A DNA stretch of 45,422 bases from Zoogloea ramigera (GCF_006539865.1 NZ_BJNV01000040.1:1-45422), one strand, 5' to 3'. Numbered from the stretch's first letter, positions 24,776-36,723 are shown. Numbers and translations are program-made. The notes: generated by a model not told the origin, from the sequence alone.

Positions 24776-26425
24776 TCAGTGGGGCCCGTGCTCCTCGCGC
24801 ATCGCGCGCTTGTTGAGCTTGCCCACGCTGGTCCGCGGCAGCACGTCCACGAACTGCACCTGGAGCAGCACCCCGTAGCGCGACACGCCGGTGGATTCGA
24901 TGAGCCGCGCCGAGAAGTTGCGGATCTCGTGCTCGCTCACCTGGCCGACGTGCTCCGGCTTGAGGGTGACCCGGGCCAGCGGGCGCTCGCCCCATTTCTC
25001 GTCGGGCACGCCGATCACCGCCACCTCGGCCACCGCCGGGTGCTGGGCCACCACGTCCTCGATCTGCAGCGAGGAGGTCCACTCGCCGCCGGTCTTGATG
25101 ACGTCCTTCATGCGGTCTGTGATCTGCAGCCAGCCGGCGGCGTCCACGTGGCCGATGTCGCCGGTGTGCAGCACGCCGCCCTGCCACAGGGCCTCGGAGG
25201 CGGCCGGGTCGTGGAGGTAGCCCTGGGTCAGCCACGGGCTGCGCACCACCACCTCGCCCACCGTCTGGCCGTCGTGGGGCTGCTCTTCGAGCACCTCGTT
25301 CACCACCCGCATGTCCACCAGCGGCAGCGGGATGCCGGTCTTGGCGCGCAGGGCGGCCTGCGCCTCGGGGCCGTCGGCCAGCGCCGCGGTGGGCAGCTGG
25401 GCGAGGCTGAGGATGGGGCAGGTCTCGGACATGCCGTAGCCGGTGAAAGCGTCGATGCCCCGCGCCAGCGCGGCCCTGGCCTGGGCCTGGGACATCGCCG
25501 AGCCGCCGATGATGAGCTTCCAGCGGGACAGGTCGATGACCTTGGAGAGCGGGTGCACCAGCAGCATGTGCAGGATGGTGGGCACGCAGTGGGAGAAGGT
25601 GACGCCCTCGTCGCGGACCAGCTTGAGCAGGGTTTCGGGCACGTAGCGGCCCGGGTAGACCTGCTTGAGGCCGAGCATTGTCGCCACATAGGGCAGGCCC
25701 CAGGCGTGCACGTGGAACATCGGGGTGATCGGCATGTACACGTCGTCCCGGTGCAGGCGGCCCTGGGCCGGCGCGCTGCCGAGGGCCGCGGCGGTGGCCA
25801 GGGTGTGCATCACCAGCTGGCGGTGGCTGAAGTAGACGCCCTTCGGCAGCCCGGTGGTGCCGGTGGTGTAGAAGGTGGTGGCCTGGGCGTTCTCGTCAAA
25901 ATCGGGGAAGTCGTAGTCGGGCGACGCCGCCGCCAGCAGGGCCTCGTACTCACCGGCCAGGTCGACCGGGGCGACGGCGGCCGGCGCGTCCTCGATCAGC
26001 ACGAAACGCTTCACCGTCTCGAGACGCGGCGCGATGGCGGCAAGGATGGGCAGAAATTCGGCGTTCACCAGCACCACGTCGGCGCGGGCGTGGTTGAGGG
26101 TGTACAGGATCTGCTCGGGCGTCAGGCGCACGTTCACCGTCTGCAGGATCGCGCCCATCATCGGCACCGCGAAAAAGCACTCGAGGTAACGGTGGCTGTC
26201 CCAGTCCATCATCGCCACGGTGTCGCCGGCCTCCACGCCCAGCCCGGCGAGCATGCTGGCCAGCCGGCCGATGCGCTGGCGCAGCTCGCGGTAGCTGTGG
26301 CGCCGCCCGCCCATGTAGGTGATCTCCTGGTCCGGCGCCACGGCCAGCGGCGTGTGCAGGAGCTGCTTGATGAGCAGCGGATAGGCGTAGGCGTCGGGCG
26401 TGCGCTCGATCAGGCGGACGGGCAT
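24776..26425 (-). CDS. AMP-forming fatty acyl-CoA synthetase
   Basis: A 549-residue adenylate-forming ligase that activates a fatty acid to its acyl-CoA. The P-loop-like AMP motif is TTFYTTGTTGLPKG (about 183-196). Other signatures are the FHVHAWG substrate-side loop, A5 GYGMSETCPI, A7 HTGDIGHVDAAGWLQITDRMKDVIKTGGEW, and the catalytic lysine near the end in RTSVGKLNKR. Closest in style to medium/long-chain enzymes (AlkK/FadD-like). No signal peptide or membrane helix. It stands alone on the minus strand with 117 nt to nirE downstream; no link to nitrite respiration is evident. Confidence 0.92.
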   Translation of the reverse strand: MPVRLIERTPDAYAYPLLIKQLLHTPLAVAPDQEITYMGGRRHSYRELRQRIGRLASMLAGLGVEAGDTVAMMDWDSHRYLECFFAVPMMGAILQTVNVRLTPEQILYTLNHARADVVLVNAEFLPILAAIAPRLETVKRFVLIEDAPAAVAPVDLAGEYEALLAAASPDYDFPDFDENAQATTFYTTGTTGLPKGVYFSHRQLVMHTLATAAALGSAPAQGRLHRDDVYMPITPMFHVHAWGLPYVATMLGLKQVYPGRYVPETLLKLVRDEGVTFSHCVPTILHMLLVHPLSKVIDLSRWKLIIGGSAMSQAQARAALARGIDAFTGYGMSETCPILSLAQLPTAALADGPEAQAALRAKTGIPLPLVDMRVVNEVLEEQPHDGQTVGEVVVRSPWLTQGYLHDPAASEALWQGGVLHTGDIGHVDAAGWLQITDRMKDVIKTGGEWTSSLQIEDVVAQHPAVAEVAVIGVPDEKWGERPLARVTLKPEHVGQVSEHEIRNFSARLIESTGVSRYGVLLQVQFVDVLPRTSVGKLNKRAMREEHGPH

Positions 26426-26473
26426 GGCTTTTCCCTCCCATTGTTATGGTTTTGTGAAGGATGGGGAGCTTAA

Positions 26474-29302
<2,829 letters not shown>

Positions 29303-29357
29303 TCGTCGTAGCCACCGCCGGCCTCGGCCGGCGGAAAACCTGCCAAAGGAGTTCTCG

Positions 29358-29675
29358 ATGAAATATTCGCTGATTCTCGCCGCCCTCCTCGCCACCGCCG
29401 CCAGCGGCAGCGCGCTTGCGGCCGACCCGGCCGCCGCCGCCCAGAAAGCCGGCTGCATGGCCTGCCACGCAATGGACAAGAAGCTGGTCGGCCCAGCCTT
29501 CAAGGACATCGCCGCCAAGTACAAGGGCCAGGGCGACGCCGTCGCCAAGCTGTCCGACAAAGTCCGCAAGGGCGGCGCCGGCGTCTGGGGCCCGATCCCG
29601 ATGCCGCCGAACGCCGCCGAAAAGATCAGCGACGGTGACCTGAAGGACGTCGTGGGCTGGATCCTGAAAGGCTGA
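29358..29675 (+). CDS. nirM: Cytochrome c551 (NirM), electron donor to NirS
   Basis: A small periplasmic class I cytochrome c of 105 residues. It has a cleavable signal ([12 protein letters not shown]), a single CMACH heme site at 33-37 and a Met ligand at 82 within GPIPMPP, the typical c551 pattern. It passes electrons to NirS. A strong AAAGGAG lies before ATG 29358. The gene follows nirS closely and is followed by a long inverted repeat, so nirS-nirM may form a short, abundant transcript. The name rests on context and the c551 motif; c8-type cytochromes of other pathways look alike. Confidence 0.92.
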   Translation: MKYSLILAALLATAASGSALAADPAAAAQKAGCMACHAMDKKLVGPAFKDIAAKYKGQGDAVAKLSDKVRKGGAGVWGPIPMPPNAAEKISDGDLKDVVGWILKG

Positions 29676-29709
29676 CCCCCCGGAAACAGGGAGCGGGCAG
29701 TAGGAAACA

Positions 29710-29771
29710 GGGGCGGGGCTGGATGCGGTTGCGCTGACGATTGTCGGCACAGCCAAATCCAGCCCCGCCCC
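29710..29771 (+). terminator. Long inverted repeat between nirM and nirC
   Basis: A perfect 15-bp inverted repeat (GGGGCGGGGCTGGAT at 29710-29724 and ATCCAGCCCCGCCCC at 29757-29771) with a 32-nt loop lies 35 nt after the nirM stop. There is no T-run on the plus strand. GGAAACAGG direct repeats precede it (29682-29690, 29703-29711) and C-rich ACTTCCC copies follow it. Together with the box at 29804 it divides the nir locus into two transcription units (inference). Confidence 0.55.
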
Positions 29772-29803
29772 ACTTCCCACGCCCCACCCCCCACTTCCCC
29801 AAC

Positions 29804-29817
29804 TTGACAGCCATCAA
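29804..29817 (+). promoter_or_regulatory. FNR/DNR-type box upstream of nirC
   Basis: TTGACAGCCATCAA (TTGAC N4 ATCAA) matches the FNR/DNR consensus at nine of ten half-site positions. Its centre (29810.5) lies about 30-35 nt before a -10-like TAATCT (29840-29845). This predicts a start near 29852 with the box at -41.5, the class II activator position. A Shine-Dalgarno GAAGGAGG (29859-29866) and ATG 29872 follow, giving a 20-nt leader. Confidence 0.78.
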
Positions 29818-29839
29818 TGCCCCTCGACCCCCGCCGACC

Positions 29840-29845
29840 TAATCT
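29840..29845 (+). promoter_or_regulatory. Candidate -10 element of nirCFDLGH
   Basis: TAATCT, four of six matches to TATAAT, is placed correctly relative to the FNR-type box at 29804-29817 for an activator-dependent promoter without a -35 element. Confidence 0.5.
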
Positions 29846-29871
29846 GGCGGCATTGTTTGAAGGAGGTCGTG

Positions 29872-30213
29872 ATGGATCGATCGTTGCTCATCCACGTTGC
29901 CGTGCTGCTCGGCCTCACCGCGCTTGCGGTGAGCACCACCCAGGCCGCCGAGCCGGCCCCCGCCCGTCAGAAAGAGCTGGTGCACATGGTCCGCCAGGAC
30001 TGCGGCTCCTGCCACGGCATGCGCCTCGCCGGCGGCCTCGGCCCGGCCCTGCTGCCCGAACGCCTCGCCGACTGGCCCGATGACTCCCTCGTCGCCACCA
30101 TCATCCACGGCCGCCCCGGCACCGCGATGCCCGGCTGGCAGCGCTTCATGAACGAAGCCGAGGCCGGCTGGATCGTCGCCCGCCTCAAGCAGGGTTTCCC
30201 GGAGCTCGACTGA
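29872..30213 (+). CDS. nirC: c-type cytochrome NirC
   Basis: A periplasmic monoheme cytochrome of 113 residues. It has a signal peptide ([20 protein letters not shown]), one CGSCH heme site at 44-48 and a probable Met ligand in RPGTAMPGW. In denitrifiers NirC can donate electrons to NirS and has been linked to heme d1 maturation steps. I start at ATG 29872, 5 nt after GAAGGAGG; the frame is open 5 codons upstream from a TTG that would overlap the Shine-Dalgarno. The nirF ATG follows the stop codon after one base, so the genes are co-transcribed. Confidence 0.9.
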   Translation: MDRSLLIHVAVLLGLTALAVSTTQAAEPAPARQKELVHMVRQDCGSCHGMRLAGGLGPALLPERLADWPDDSLVATIIHGRPGTAMPGWQRFMNEAEAGWIVARLKQGFPELD

Positions 30214-30214
30214 C

Positions 30215-31396
30215 ATGCGCCTGCGCCCCGCCATCGCCAGCCTTGTAGCGGCCCTCGCCCTCGCCGGCTGCGCCACCACCCCGCCCGAGGCCCTGCGCGG
30301 CACCGGCGACCTGGGCGTGGTCATCGAACGCGCCGCCGGCCGCGTGCAGATCGTCGAGCACAGCACCAACAGCAGCCTCGCCACCGTCCCCGGCCTCGGC
30401 GACCTCTCCCACGCCCACGTCACCTTCTCGCGGGACGGCCGCTTCGCCTATGTGTTCGGGCGCGACGGCGGGCTCACCAAGGTCGACCTGCTGGCCCGCC
30501 GCATCGACAAGCGCATCATCCAGGCCGGCAACTCCATCGGCGGCTCCATCTCCCAGGACGGCCGGCTGATCGTCGCGCAAAACTACGAACCGGGTGGCAT
30601 CAAGGCCTTCGACGCCGACACCCTCGAGCTGCTCTCCGAAGTCCCCGCCGAATACGCCCCGGGCAAGTTCTCCAAGGTCGTCGGGCTGGCCGACGTGTCG
30701 GGCCAGCGCTTCGTTTATGCGCTCTTCGAGGCCGGCGAGATCTGGGTCACCGACTTCACCAACCCGCGCCGCCCCACCACCACCCGCTACCCGGCCGGCA
30801 AGCAGCCCTACGACGGCCTGGTCACCCCCGACGGGCGCTACTTCCTGGCCGGCCTGTTCGGCGAGGACGGCATCTCGCTCCTCGACCTGTGGCAGCCCGA
30901 GCGTGGCGCCACCAAGATCCTCGCCGGCTACGGCCGTGGCGAACAAAAACTGCCGGTCTTCAAGATGCCCCACCTGCGCGGCTGGTCGCTGGCCGGAGGG
31001 CAGGCCTGGCTGCCCGCCATCGGCCGCCACGAGGTGCTCGTCGCCGACGCCCGCAGCTGGCAGGAGACCGCCCGCGTAGCGGTCAAGGGCCAGCCGGTGT
31101 TCGTGATGGCGCGCCCCGACGGGCGCCAGGTGTGGGTCAACTTCGCCTTCCCCGACAACGAATGGGTGCAGGTCATCGACACCGTCGAGAAGCGCGTGGT
31201 GCACACCTTCAGCCCCGGCAAGGCGGTGCTGCACATGGAGTTCGAGCCCCGCGGCGAAGAGGTCTGGCTGTCGTCCCGCGACAGCAACCGGGTCAGCGTG
31301 GTCAACACCGCCACCTTCGCCACCCGCAGCGAGCTCCCCGCCGACGCCCCATCCGGCATTTTCTTCACCGCCCGCGGGCAACGGATCGGCTTCTGA
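30215..31396 (+). CDS. nirF: Heme d1 biosynthesis protein NirF (lipoprotein)
   Basis: NirF acts in a late periplasmic step of heme d1 synthesis; it resembles the d1 propeller of NirS and has been reported to bind a d1 precursor and act on a propionate side chain. The 393-residue protein has a signal peptide with lipobox LAGC (Cys19), fitting an outer- or inner-membrane-anchored form. A seven/eight-bladed propeller of YVFGRDG and VWVNFAFPDNEWVQVID-type blades follows, ending SSRDSNRVSVVNTATF. Conserved histidines include LSHAHVTFSRDG near 67-80. It starts one base after nirC and overlaps the nirDL start by one base. Confidence 0.94.
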   Translation: MRLRPAIASLVAALALAGCATTPPEALRGTGDLGVVIERAAGRVQIVEHSTNSSLATVPGLGDLSHAHVTFSRDGRFAYVFGRDGGLTKVDLLARRIDKRIIQAGNSIGGSISQDGRLIVAQNYEPGGIKAFDADTLELLSEVPAEYAPGKFSKVVGLADVSGQRFVYALFEAGEIWVTDFTNPRRPTTTRYPAGKQPYDGLVTPDGRYFLAGLFGEDGISLLDLWQPERGATKILAGYGRGEQKLPVFKMPHLRGWSLAGGQAWLPAIGRHEVLVADARSWQETARVAVKGQPVFVMARPDGRQVWVNFAFPDNEWVQVIDTVEKRVVHTFSPGKAVLHMEFEPRGEEVWLSSRDSNRVSVVNTATFATRSELPADAPSGIFFTARGQRIGF

Positions 31397-32478
31397 TGAT
31401 GAACATCACCCCCCAAAAAGGGGGCTCGGCCGCTCTACCGAGCCCCCCGCAGGCAGCCCCGGCCGTGGTCGACACCGACCCCCTCGACTTCGCGCTGCTC
31501 AACGACTTCCAGCGCGGCTTCCCGCTGGTCGCCGAGCCGTGGGCAGCCATCGCGGCGCGCCTCGGCTGCGGCGCAGGCGACGTGCTCGCCCGGCTCGAGC
31601 GGCTGCGCGACGGTGGCAAGATCAGCCGCGTCGGCCCGGTCTTCGCCCCCAACCGGATCGGCGCCAGCACCCTCGCCGCGATGGCCGTGCCGGTGGGCGA
31701 CCTGCCCCGCGTGGCGGCCATCGTCAACGCCTTCGCCGGCGTCAACCACAACTACCGGCGCGAGCACCGCTACAACCTGTGGTTCGTCGCCAGCAGCACC
31801 GACGAGGCCGCCCTCGCCCGCCTGCTGGCCGACATGGGCGCCGCCACCGGCTGCCCGCCCATCGCGCTGCCGCTGCTCGAAGAGTTCCACATCGACCTGG
31901 GCTTCGACCTCGCCAACGGCCGCCGCACCCGCCATGTGGTCGACCCCGCCGCGCCGCGGCCCCGGCTGTCGGCGGCCGACTGGCGGCTGATCGACGCCCT
32001 CCACGACGGCCTGCCCTGGCAGCCGCGCCCCTACCAGGCCGTCGCCGAGGCCGCCGGCCTCACCGAACCCAGCGTGCTCGACACCCTCGCCGCCTGGCAG
32101 GCCGACGGCACGCTGCGGCGCTTCGGCGTCGTCGTGAAGCACCGCGAGCTCGGCTACCGGGCCAACGCCATGTGCGTGTGGGCGGTGCCCGAGGCCGAGG
32201 TCAGCCGCCTCGGCCACCTGCTCGCCAGCCACGACGGGGTCAGCCTGTGCTACCGCCGCCGCCTGGACGGCGACTGGCCCTACAACCTGTTCTGCATGAT
32301 CCACGGCCGCAACCGCGAGGCCGTCGCCGCCCGCCGCGAGGCCCTCGCCGCCGAAGTCGGCCTGGCCGCCTTCCCCCACGCGGTGCTGTTCTCCACCGAC
32401 TGCTACAAACAGTGCGGCGCCCGCTACCAGGCCCCCGGCCTGCCGCCCGCCGCCGGCCACGCCGCCCTCGCCCCATGA
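31396..32478 (+). CDS. nirDL: Fused siroheme decarboxylase NirD-NirL
   Basis: AsnC/Lrp-like siroheme decarboxylase subunits that turn siroheme into 12,18-didecarboxysiroheme in heme d1 synthesis. The 360-residue protein is two NirD/L/G/H-type units in one chain. The NirD-like half (about 27-175) has a winged helix and HNYRREHRYNLWFV near 118-131. The NirL-like half (about 191-345) contains CYRRRLDGDWPYNLFCMIHG. The fusion occurs in other denitrifiers. The first 26 codons before DTDPLDFALLND are unusual: they encode a GC hairpin (31420-31447) and a low-complexity leader. The ATG at 31396 overlaps the nirF stop; GTG 31465 is an alternative without a Shine-Dalgarno. Confidence 0.93.
   Translation: MMNITPQKGGSAALPSPPQAAPAVVDTDPLDFALLNDFQRGFPLVAEPWAAIAARLGCGAGDVLARLERLRDGGKISRVGPVFAPNRIGASTLAAMAVPVGDLPRVAAIVNAFAGVNHNYRREHRYNLWFVASSTDEAALARLLADMGAATGCPPIALPLLEEFHIDLGFDLANGRRTRHVVDPAAPRPRLSAADWRLIDALHDGLPWQPRPYQAVAEAAGLTEPSVLDTLAAWQADGTLRRFGVVVKHRELGYRANAMCVWAVPEAEVSRLGHLLASHDGVSLCYRRRLDGDWPYNLFCMIHGRNREAVAARREALAAEVGLAAFPHAVLFSTDCYKQCGARYQAPGLPPAAGHAALAP
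31420..31447. repeat. Perfect hairpin inside the first codons of nirDL
   Basis: A perfect 10-bp inverted repeat (GGGGGCTCGG and CCGAGCCCCC, 8-nt loop) begins 24 nt after the nirDL start codon, preceded by CCCCCCAAAAAGGGGG, itself a foldback. It looks like a palindromic intergenic-type repeat absorbed into the coding sequence. It could slow translation or mark an insertion. Confidence 0.6.
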
Positions 32479-32945
32479 ACGCCCGCAGCCCCGCCGCGCC
32501 CCTCGACGAGCTCGACCGGCGCATCATCAATGCCCTGCAGGGCGGCTTCCCGATCAGCGACGAGCCCTACCGCGAGGTCGCCGACAGCCTCGGCACCACC
32601 GAGGCCGAGCTCCTCGCCCGCCTGCAGCGCATGCTCGACACCAAGGTGTTGACCCGCTTCGGCCCGATGTTCCAGATCGAACGCCTGGGCGGGCGCTTCG
32701 TGCTGGCCGCGCTGGCGGTGCCCGAGGCCCGCTTCGCCGAGGTCACGGCCCAGGTCAATGCGCTGCCCGAGGTCGCCCACAACTACCGCCGCGAGCACGC
32801 CCTCAACATGTGGTTCGTGCTCGCCACCGAGACGCCCGAGGGCATCGCCCAGGCCATCGCCCGCATCGAGGCCGCCACCGGCCTGCCGGTGTTCGCCTTT
32901 CCCAAGCTGCGCGAATTCTTTGTCGACATGAGGCTGAAGGCATGA
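32475..32945 (+). CDS. nirG: Siroheme decarboxylase subunit NirG
   Basis: A 156-residue single-unit member of the NirD/L/G/H family, with an N-terminal winged helix (LDELDRRIINALQGGFPISDEPYREVADSLG) and the catalytic/heme-binding segment VAHNYRREHALNMWFVLAT near 96-114. The HNYRREH motif is the NirG/NirD signature. It works with the other subunits on siroheme. The ATG at 32475 overlaps the nirDL stop by four bases, and its own stop overlaps nirH in the same way, so the three are translationally coupled. Confidence 0.92.
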   Translation: MNARSPAAPLDELDRRIINALQGGFPISDEPYREVADSLGTTEAELLARLQRMLDTKVLTRFGPMFQIERLGGRFVLAALAVPEARFAEVTAQVNALPEVAHNYRREHALNMWFVLATETPEGIAQAIARIEAATGLPVFAFPKLREFFVDMRLKA

Positions 32946-33430
32946 ACGCCCCCGACGACCTCGACCGCCGCCTCGTCATCGCCACCCAGGCCGGCCTGCC
33001 CCTTGTACCGCGGCCCTACGACCTGCTCGCCGAGCAGCTCGGCGTGAGCCCTGCCGAGGTCAAGGCGCGCCTCGCCGCCATGCTGGCCAGCGGCCGCATC
33101 CGGCGCATCGGCGCGGTGCCCAACCACTACGCCATCGGCTACACCGCCAACGGCATGTCGGTGTGGGACGTGGACGACGCCCACATCGAAGCCCTCGGCC
33201 AAGCCATCGGCCGGCTCGACTTCGTCACCCACTGCTACGAACGCCCGCGGCGCCTGCCCGACTGGCCCTACAACCTCTTCGCGATGGTCCACGCCGGCGA
33301 CCGCGCCACCGTGCAGGCCCGGGTGAGCGAGATCGCCGCCCTCCTCGGCCCGGCCTGCCGCGGCCACGATGTGCTGTTTTCCACCGAAATCCTCAAAAAG
33401 ACCGGCCTGCGTATCGGCGGCGACGGCTAA
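32942..33430 (+). CDS. nirH: Siroheme decarboxylase subunit NirH
   Basis: A 162-residue member of the same family. It has an N-terminal winged helix (DDLDRRLVIATQAGLPLVPRPYDLLAEQLG) and the NirL/NirH-type motif HCYERPRRLPDWPYNLFAMVHAGDR (about 99-123, with CYERP in place of HNYRRE). It ends STEILKKTGLRIGG. It is the last nir gene; nirJ, which commonly follows in other denitrifiers, is not here. A 170-bp gap with no gene, but short GC-rich inverted repeats, separates it from the solute-binding protein gene. Confidence 0.92.
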   Translation: MNAPDDLDRRLVIATQAGLPLVPRPYDLLAEQLGVSPAEVKARLAAMLASGRIRRIGAVPNHYAIGYTANGMSVWDVDDAHIEALGQAIGRLDFVTHCYERPRRLPDWPYNLFAMVHAGDRATVQARVSEIAALLGPACRGHDVLFSTEILKKTGLRIGGDG

Positions 33431-33600
33431 CGCGGGCAAAAAGCCTCAAGACCGGGCATGATCGGGCCGTAAAACGCCTCGAACCGGCACACCAAGCGCC
33501 GCATCACTCCGCTCCGCCCGCTTCGGCGAGACACCCCGCCAGGCAGGCAGCCCTGCCGTCGGAGCGGAAGGCGGGCGGCGCACCCAGGATGGAACAGATC

Positions 33601-34308
33601 ATGCGCGCCCTTATTATTGCAGGCCTCCTGCTGATGTTCGGACTCAACGCGGCCCTCGCCGACAATCCGACCCTCACCGTCAGCACCAACAACACCCCCC
33701 TCGACCGCAAGGCCCTGGAGCAGCTCTCTCAAGAGAGCTTCCGCCGCGTCGGCGTCGATCTCAAGCTGGTCAGCCTGCCCTCCGAGCGCTCGCTGGTGGC
33801 CGCCAATCTGGGCGAAGTGGACGGCGAGGGCCTGCGCGTCGCCGGCCTGGGCGGGCCCGGCGGCCCCTACCCCAACCTCGTCCAGGTACCCGAACGCTTT
33901 GTGCGGATCAGCTTCGTCGCCTTCTCCAAAGACGCCACGATCCCCCTCGACAACGGCTGGGACAGCCTCAAGCCCTACCGCATCGCCTTCATCAACGGCT
34001 GGAAGATGTTCGAGGCCAATGCGCTGGGCGCGCGGGTCGTGCACAAGGTGGACAAGCCGGAACAACTCTTCCGCATGCTGGAAGAAGGCCGGGTCGACCT
34101 GGCGCTCTACACTCGTGCCGACGGCATACTCCTGGCCCGCAACCTCGGGCTGCCGGCCATCGCGCCCCTGTCGCCGACCCTGAAAGACGTGGACATGTAC
34201 CTCTACCTGCACAAGAAGCACCAGGCCCTGGTCCCGAAGCTGAGCCAGGCGATCCGTGACATCAAGGCCGACGGCTCCTACAACCGCATCCTCTCGACCA
34301 TTTACTGA
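33601..34308 (+). CDS. Periplasmic solute-binding-like protein (SBP_bac_3 type)
   Basis: A 235-residue protein with a signal peptide ([20 protein letters not shown]) and the two-lobed type II periplasmic binding layout ([42 protein letters not shown]..., [16 protein letters not shown]..., [20 protein letters not shown]). No transporter permease or ATPase is adjacent; a membrane histidine kinase starts 11 nt downstream. I infer that it delivers ligand information to that kinase rather than serving transport. An upstream ATG at 33589 adds MEQI; I chose 33601 because the basic n-region begins there. The ligand is unknown. Confidence 0.8.
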   Translation: MRALIIAGLLLMFGLNAALADNPTLTVSTNNTPLDRKALEQLSQESFRRVGVDLKLVSLPSERSLVAANLGEVDGEGLRVAGLGGPGGPYPNLVQVPERFVRISFVAFSKDATIPLDNGWDSLKPYRIAFINGWKMFEANALGARVVHKVDKPEQLFRMLEEGRVDLALYTRADGILLARNLGLPAIAPLSPTLKDVDMYLYLHKKHQALVPKLSQAIRDIKADGSYNRILSTIY

Positions 34309-34319
34309 CCCACGCCGGC

Positions 34320-36560
34320 ATGAGCCTTTCAACGCCGCCACAACGCGAGCCTCTGCGCGACCGCCTCGGCCTCACCAGCCATGTGGTGCGCCGCCTGCTG
34401 CTGTGGGCTTTCCTGGTGGGAGGTATCGGCACGCTTACCGTGTCGGTGGGCGAGTCGGTGTATGCCTACCGCCAGCACGTCGACAACCTCGCCATCCAGC
34501 TCCAGTCGATCGGCCGTTTTGCGGCGCCCTCGCTGGCCAAGAGCGCCTGGGCCTTCGACCGCGACCAGATCGAGCTGCAGCTGAAGGGCTTCACCCGGCT
34601 GCCCGACGTGTCGGCGGCACGCCTCAACCTCAAAGGGCAGGAGCCGCTCCACTTCGGCGCCCGGCAGCTCTCGCCCGACACCTTCGAACACAGCCTCCCG
34701 CTGATCTACGAGGAAGACGGGCAGCTCCATAATCTCGGCACCCTGACCCTCGTCAAAGACCTGCGGGAAGACCGCAACACGATCATCCGCCAGTGGGTCA
34801 CCACCTTTGCCGGCAATGCGCTGGTGATCCTGCTGGTCGCCATCGTCTCGGTGCTGATCTACCAGGCGGTGGTCACCCGGCGCCTCGTCGCCATCGCCCG
34901 CCAGCTGCGCGCCGTGACCGCCGACGACCTGCGCCGCCTGGCCCTCAGCCCGGCGCCCACCCGGGGGCCCGAGATCCGCGACGAGATCGACCAGCTCGCG
35001 GCCTCCATCGACACCCTGCAGCGCACCGGCAGCACCGCCCTGATCGCCGCCGCCCGCAACGAGGCCCGCTACCGCGCGGTGATCGAGAGCATCAGCGAAG
35101 GCATGCTGACCGCCGACGCCGGCGGGCGCATCCTGTCGGCCAACCCGGCCGCCGAGGCGATGCTGGGCTACGCCGGCGACGAGCTCCGCGGGCAGACCGC
35201 CGTCGAGCTGCTCGCCGACAGCGCGAGCAGCCTGCAGCTCGCCACCCTGGTCGGGCACATCACCGAAGTCGAGGCCCGCCACAAGGCCGGGCGGCGCGTC
35301 TCGGCGGAGCTCACCGTGTCACGCATGGCGGTGCCCGACGACATCCACTACGTGCTGATCCTGCGCGACATCAGCGAGCGCCGCAAAGCCGAGAGCGCCG
35401 AGGCCGCCAGCGTGGCCAAGAGCGCCTTCCTGGCCAACATGTCCCACGAGATCCGCACTCCGATGAACGCCATCATCGGCATGGCCCACCTGATGCGGCG
35501 CGATGGCGTGACCCCGCGCCAGGCCGAGCGCCTCGACAAGATCAACATCGCCGGGCAGCACCTGCTGGAGGTCATCAACGGCATCCTCGACCTCTCCAAG
35601 ATCGAAGCCGGCAAGTTCACCCTCGACGACACCGCCCTCGACGTGGCCGCCATCGTCGGCAACGTCGCCTCCATCGTCTTCAACCAGGCCCAGGCCAAGC
35701 ATCTCAAGCTGCTCATCCAGACCCAGGCCCTGCCCCGCCCGCTGCGCGGCGACCCGACCCGGCTGCGCCAGGCCCTGCTCAACTACGCCAACAACGCGAT
35801 CAAGTTCACCGCATCCGGCAGCGTCACCCTGCGCACCACCCTCGCCGAAGAGACCCCCGACAGCGTGCTGGTGCGCTTCGAGGTGCACGACACCGGGATA
35901 GGCATCGCCCCAGCCGACATCAACCGCCTGTTCACCAGCTTCGAGCAGGCCGACAACTCCACCACCCGCCAGTACGGCGGCACCGGGCTGGGCCTCGCCA
36001 TCACCCGCAAGCTGGCCCAGATCATGGGCGGCGAGGCCGGCGCCACCAGCACCCCGGGGGTCGGCAGCAGCTTCTGGTTCACCGCCCGGCTCGCCAAGGC
36101 CGCCGGCCAGCCCGGCGAAGCATCGACCGGCGCATCCGCCGAGGCGGCCCTGCTGCGCCAGCACAAGGGCCGGCGCATCCTGCTGGTGGAGGACGAAGAG
36201 ATCAACCGCGAGGTCACCCTAGGCCTGCTCGAAAACCTCGAGCTGGAGGTGGACATCGCCGAAGACGGGCTGCAGGCCGTCGAAATGATCGAAGCGATGC
36301 TGGAAACGCGGCCCTACGACGTGGTCCTGATGGACATGCAGATGCCGCGCATGGACGGCCCCGAGGCCACCCGCCAGATCCGCCAGCTCCCCCACTGCCG
36401 CGACCTGCCCATCCTGGCGATGACCGCGAACGCCTTCGCCGAAGACAAGGCCCGCTGCTTCGACGCCGGCATGGACGACTTCATCGCCAAACCCGTCGAG
36501 CCCGACGTGCTGTTCTCAACCCTGCTCAAGTGGCTCGCCCGCCCGGGGCGCGAGGGCTGA
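34320..36560 (+). CDS. Membrane-bound PAS hybrid sensor histidine kinase
   Basis: A 746-residue kinase. TM1 is near 24-47, then a periplasmic domain of about 110 residues ([40 protein letters not shown]), TM2 near 158-180, a HAMP-like linker, and a PAS domain (about 245-360: [34 protein letters not shown]). The HisKA site is His376 in [14 protein letters not shown], followed by an HATPase_c domain with N, G1 and G2 boxes ([26 protein letters not shown]). A C-terminal receiver has Asp672 (VLMDMQMP) and the KP lysine (FIAKPV). No DNA-binding output is encoded next to it. The solute-binding gene immediately upstream is the probable input. Confidence 0.92.
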   Translation: MSLSTPPQREPLRDRLGLTSHVVRRLLLWAFLVGGIGTLTVSVGESVYAYRQHVDNLAIQLQSIGRFAAPSLAKSAWAFDRDQIELQLKGFTRLPDVSAARLNLKGQEPLHFGARQLSPDTFEHSLPLIYEEDGQLHNLGTLTLVKDLREDRNTIIRQWVTTFAGNALVILLVAIVSVLIYQAVVTRRLVAIARQLRAVTADDLRRLALSPAPTRGPEIRDEIDQLAASIDTLQRTGSTALIAAARNEARYRAVIESISEGMLTADAGGRILSANPAAEAMLGYAGDELRGQTAVELLADSASSLQLATLVGHITEVEARHKAGRRVSAELTVSRMAVPDDIHYVLILRDISERRKAESAEAASVAKSAFLANMSHEIRTPMNAIIGMAHLMRRDGVTPRQAERLDKINIAGQHLLEVINGILDLSKIEAGKFTLDDTALDVAAIVGNVASIVFNQAQAKHLKLLIQTQALPRPLRGDPTRLRQALLNYANNAIKFTASGSVTLRTTLAEETPDSVLVRFEVHDTGIGIAPADINRLFTSFEQADNSTTRQYGGTGLGLAITRKLAQIMGGEAGATSTPGVGSSFWFTARLAKAAGQPGEASTGASAEAALLRQHKGRRILLVEDEEINREVTLGLLENLELEVDIAEDGLQAVEMIEAMLETRPYDVVLMDMQMPRMDGPEATRQIRQLPHCRDLPILAMTANAFAEDKARCFDAGMDDFIAKPVEPDVLFSTLLKWLARPGREG

Positions 36561-36602
36561 GCGGCGCCAGGGCTTCGCCCAGCCTGCCCCCGCGGCATTG
36601 GC

Positions 36603-36711
36603 GCTTGGGGCGGCCTGGCGCTTTCTTAAATGGATGCCCCGGCGGCCGCGCCAAGCGCCACCGCCCCCCGAGGGGGTGGCAATAAAGCCTGGGGCGGCCC
36701 GGCGCTTTCTT
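36603..36711. repeat. Pair of GC-rich intergenic repeats (second dispersed family)
   Basis: Two 25-bp direct repeats (36603-36627 and 36687-36711) share GGGGCGGCC(T/C)GGCGCTTTCTT. The second is preceded by the hairpin GCCCCCCGAGGGGG (36663-36676). The 49-nt unit 36663-36711 matches the inverse of 6742-6790 with about six differences. It fills the 163-bp gap between the convergent kinase and panE-like genes and may act as a terminator. Confidence 0.75.
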
Positions 36712-36723
36712 GCTGATCCACGC

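Noticed and set aside
33431-33588. Possible small gene or regulatory RNA between nirH and the solute-binding protein gene
   Set aside because: Only short GC-rich inverted repeats; no codon-supported frame with a start and no strong promoter or terminator.
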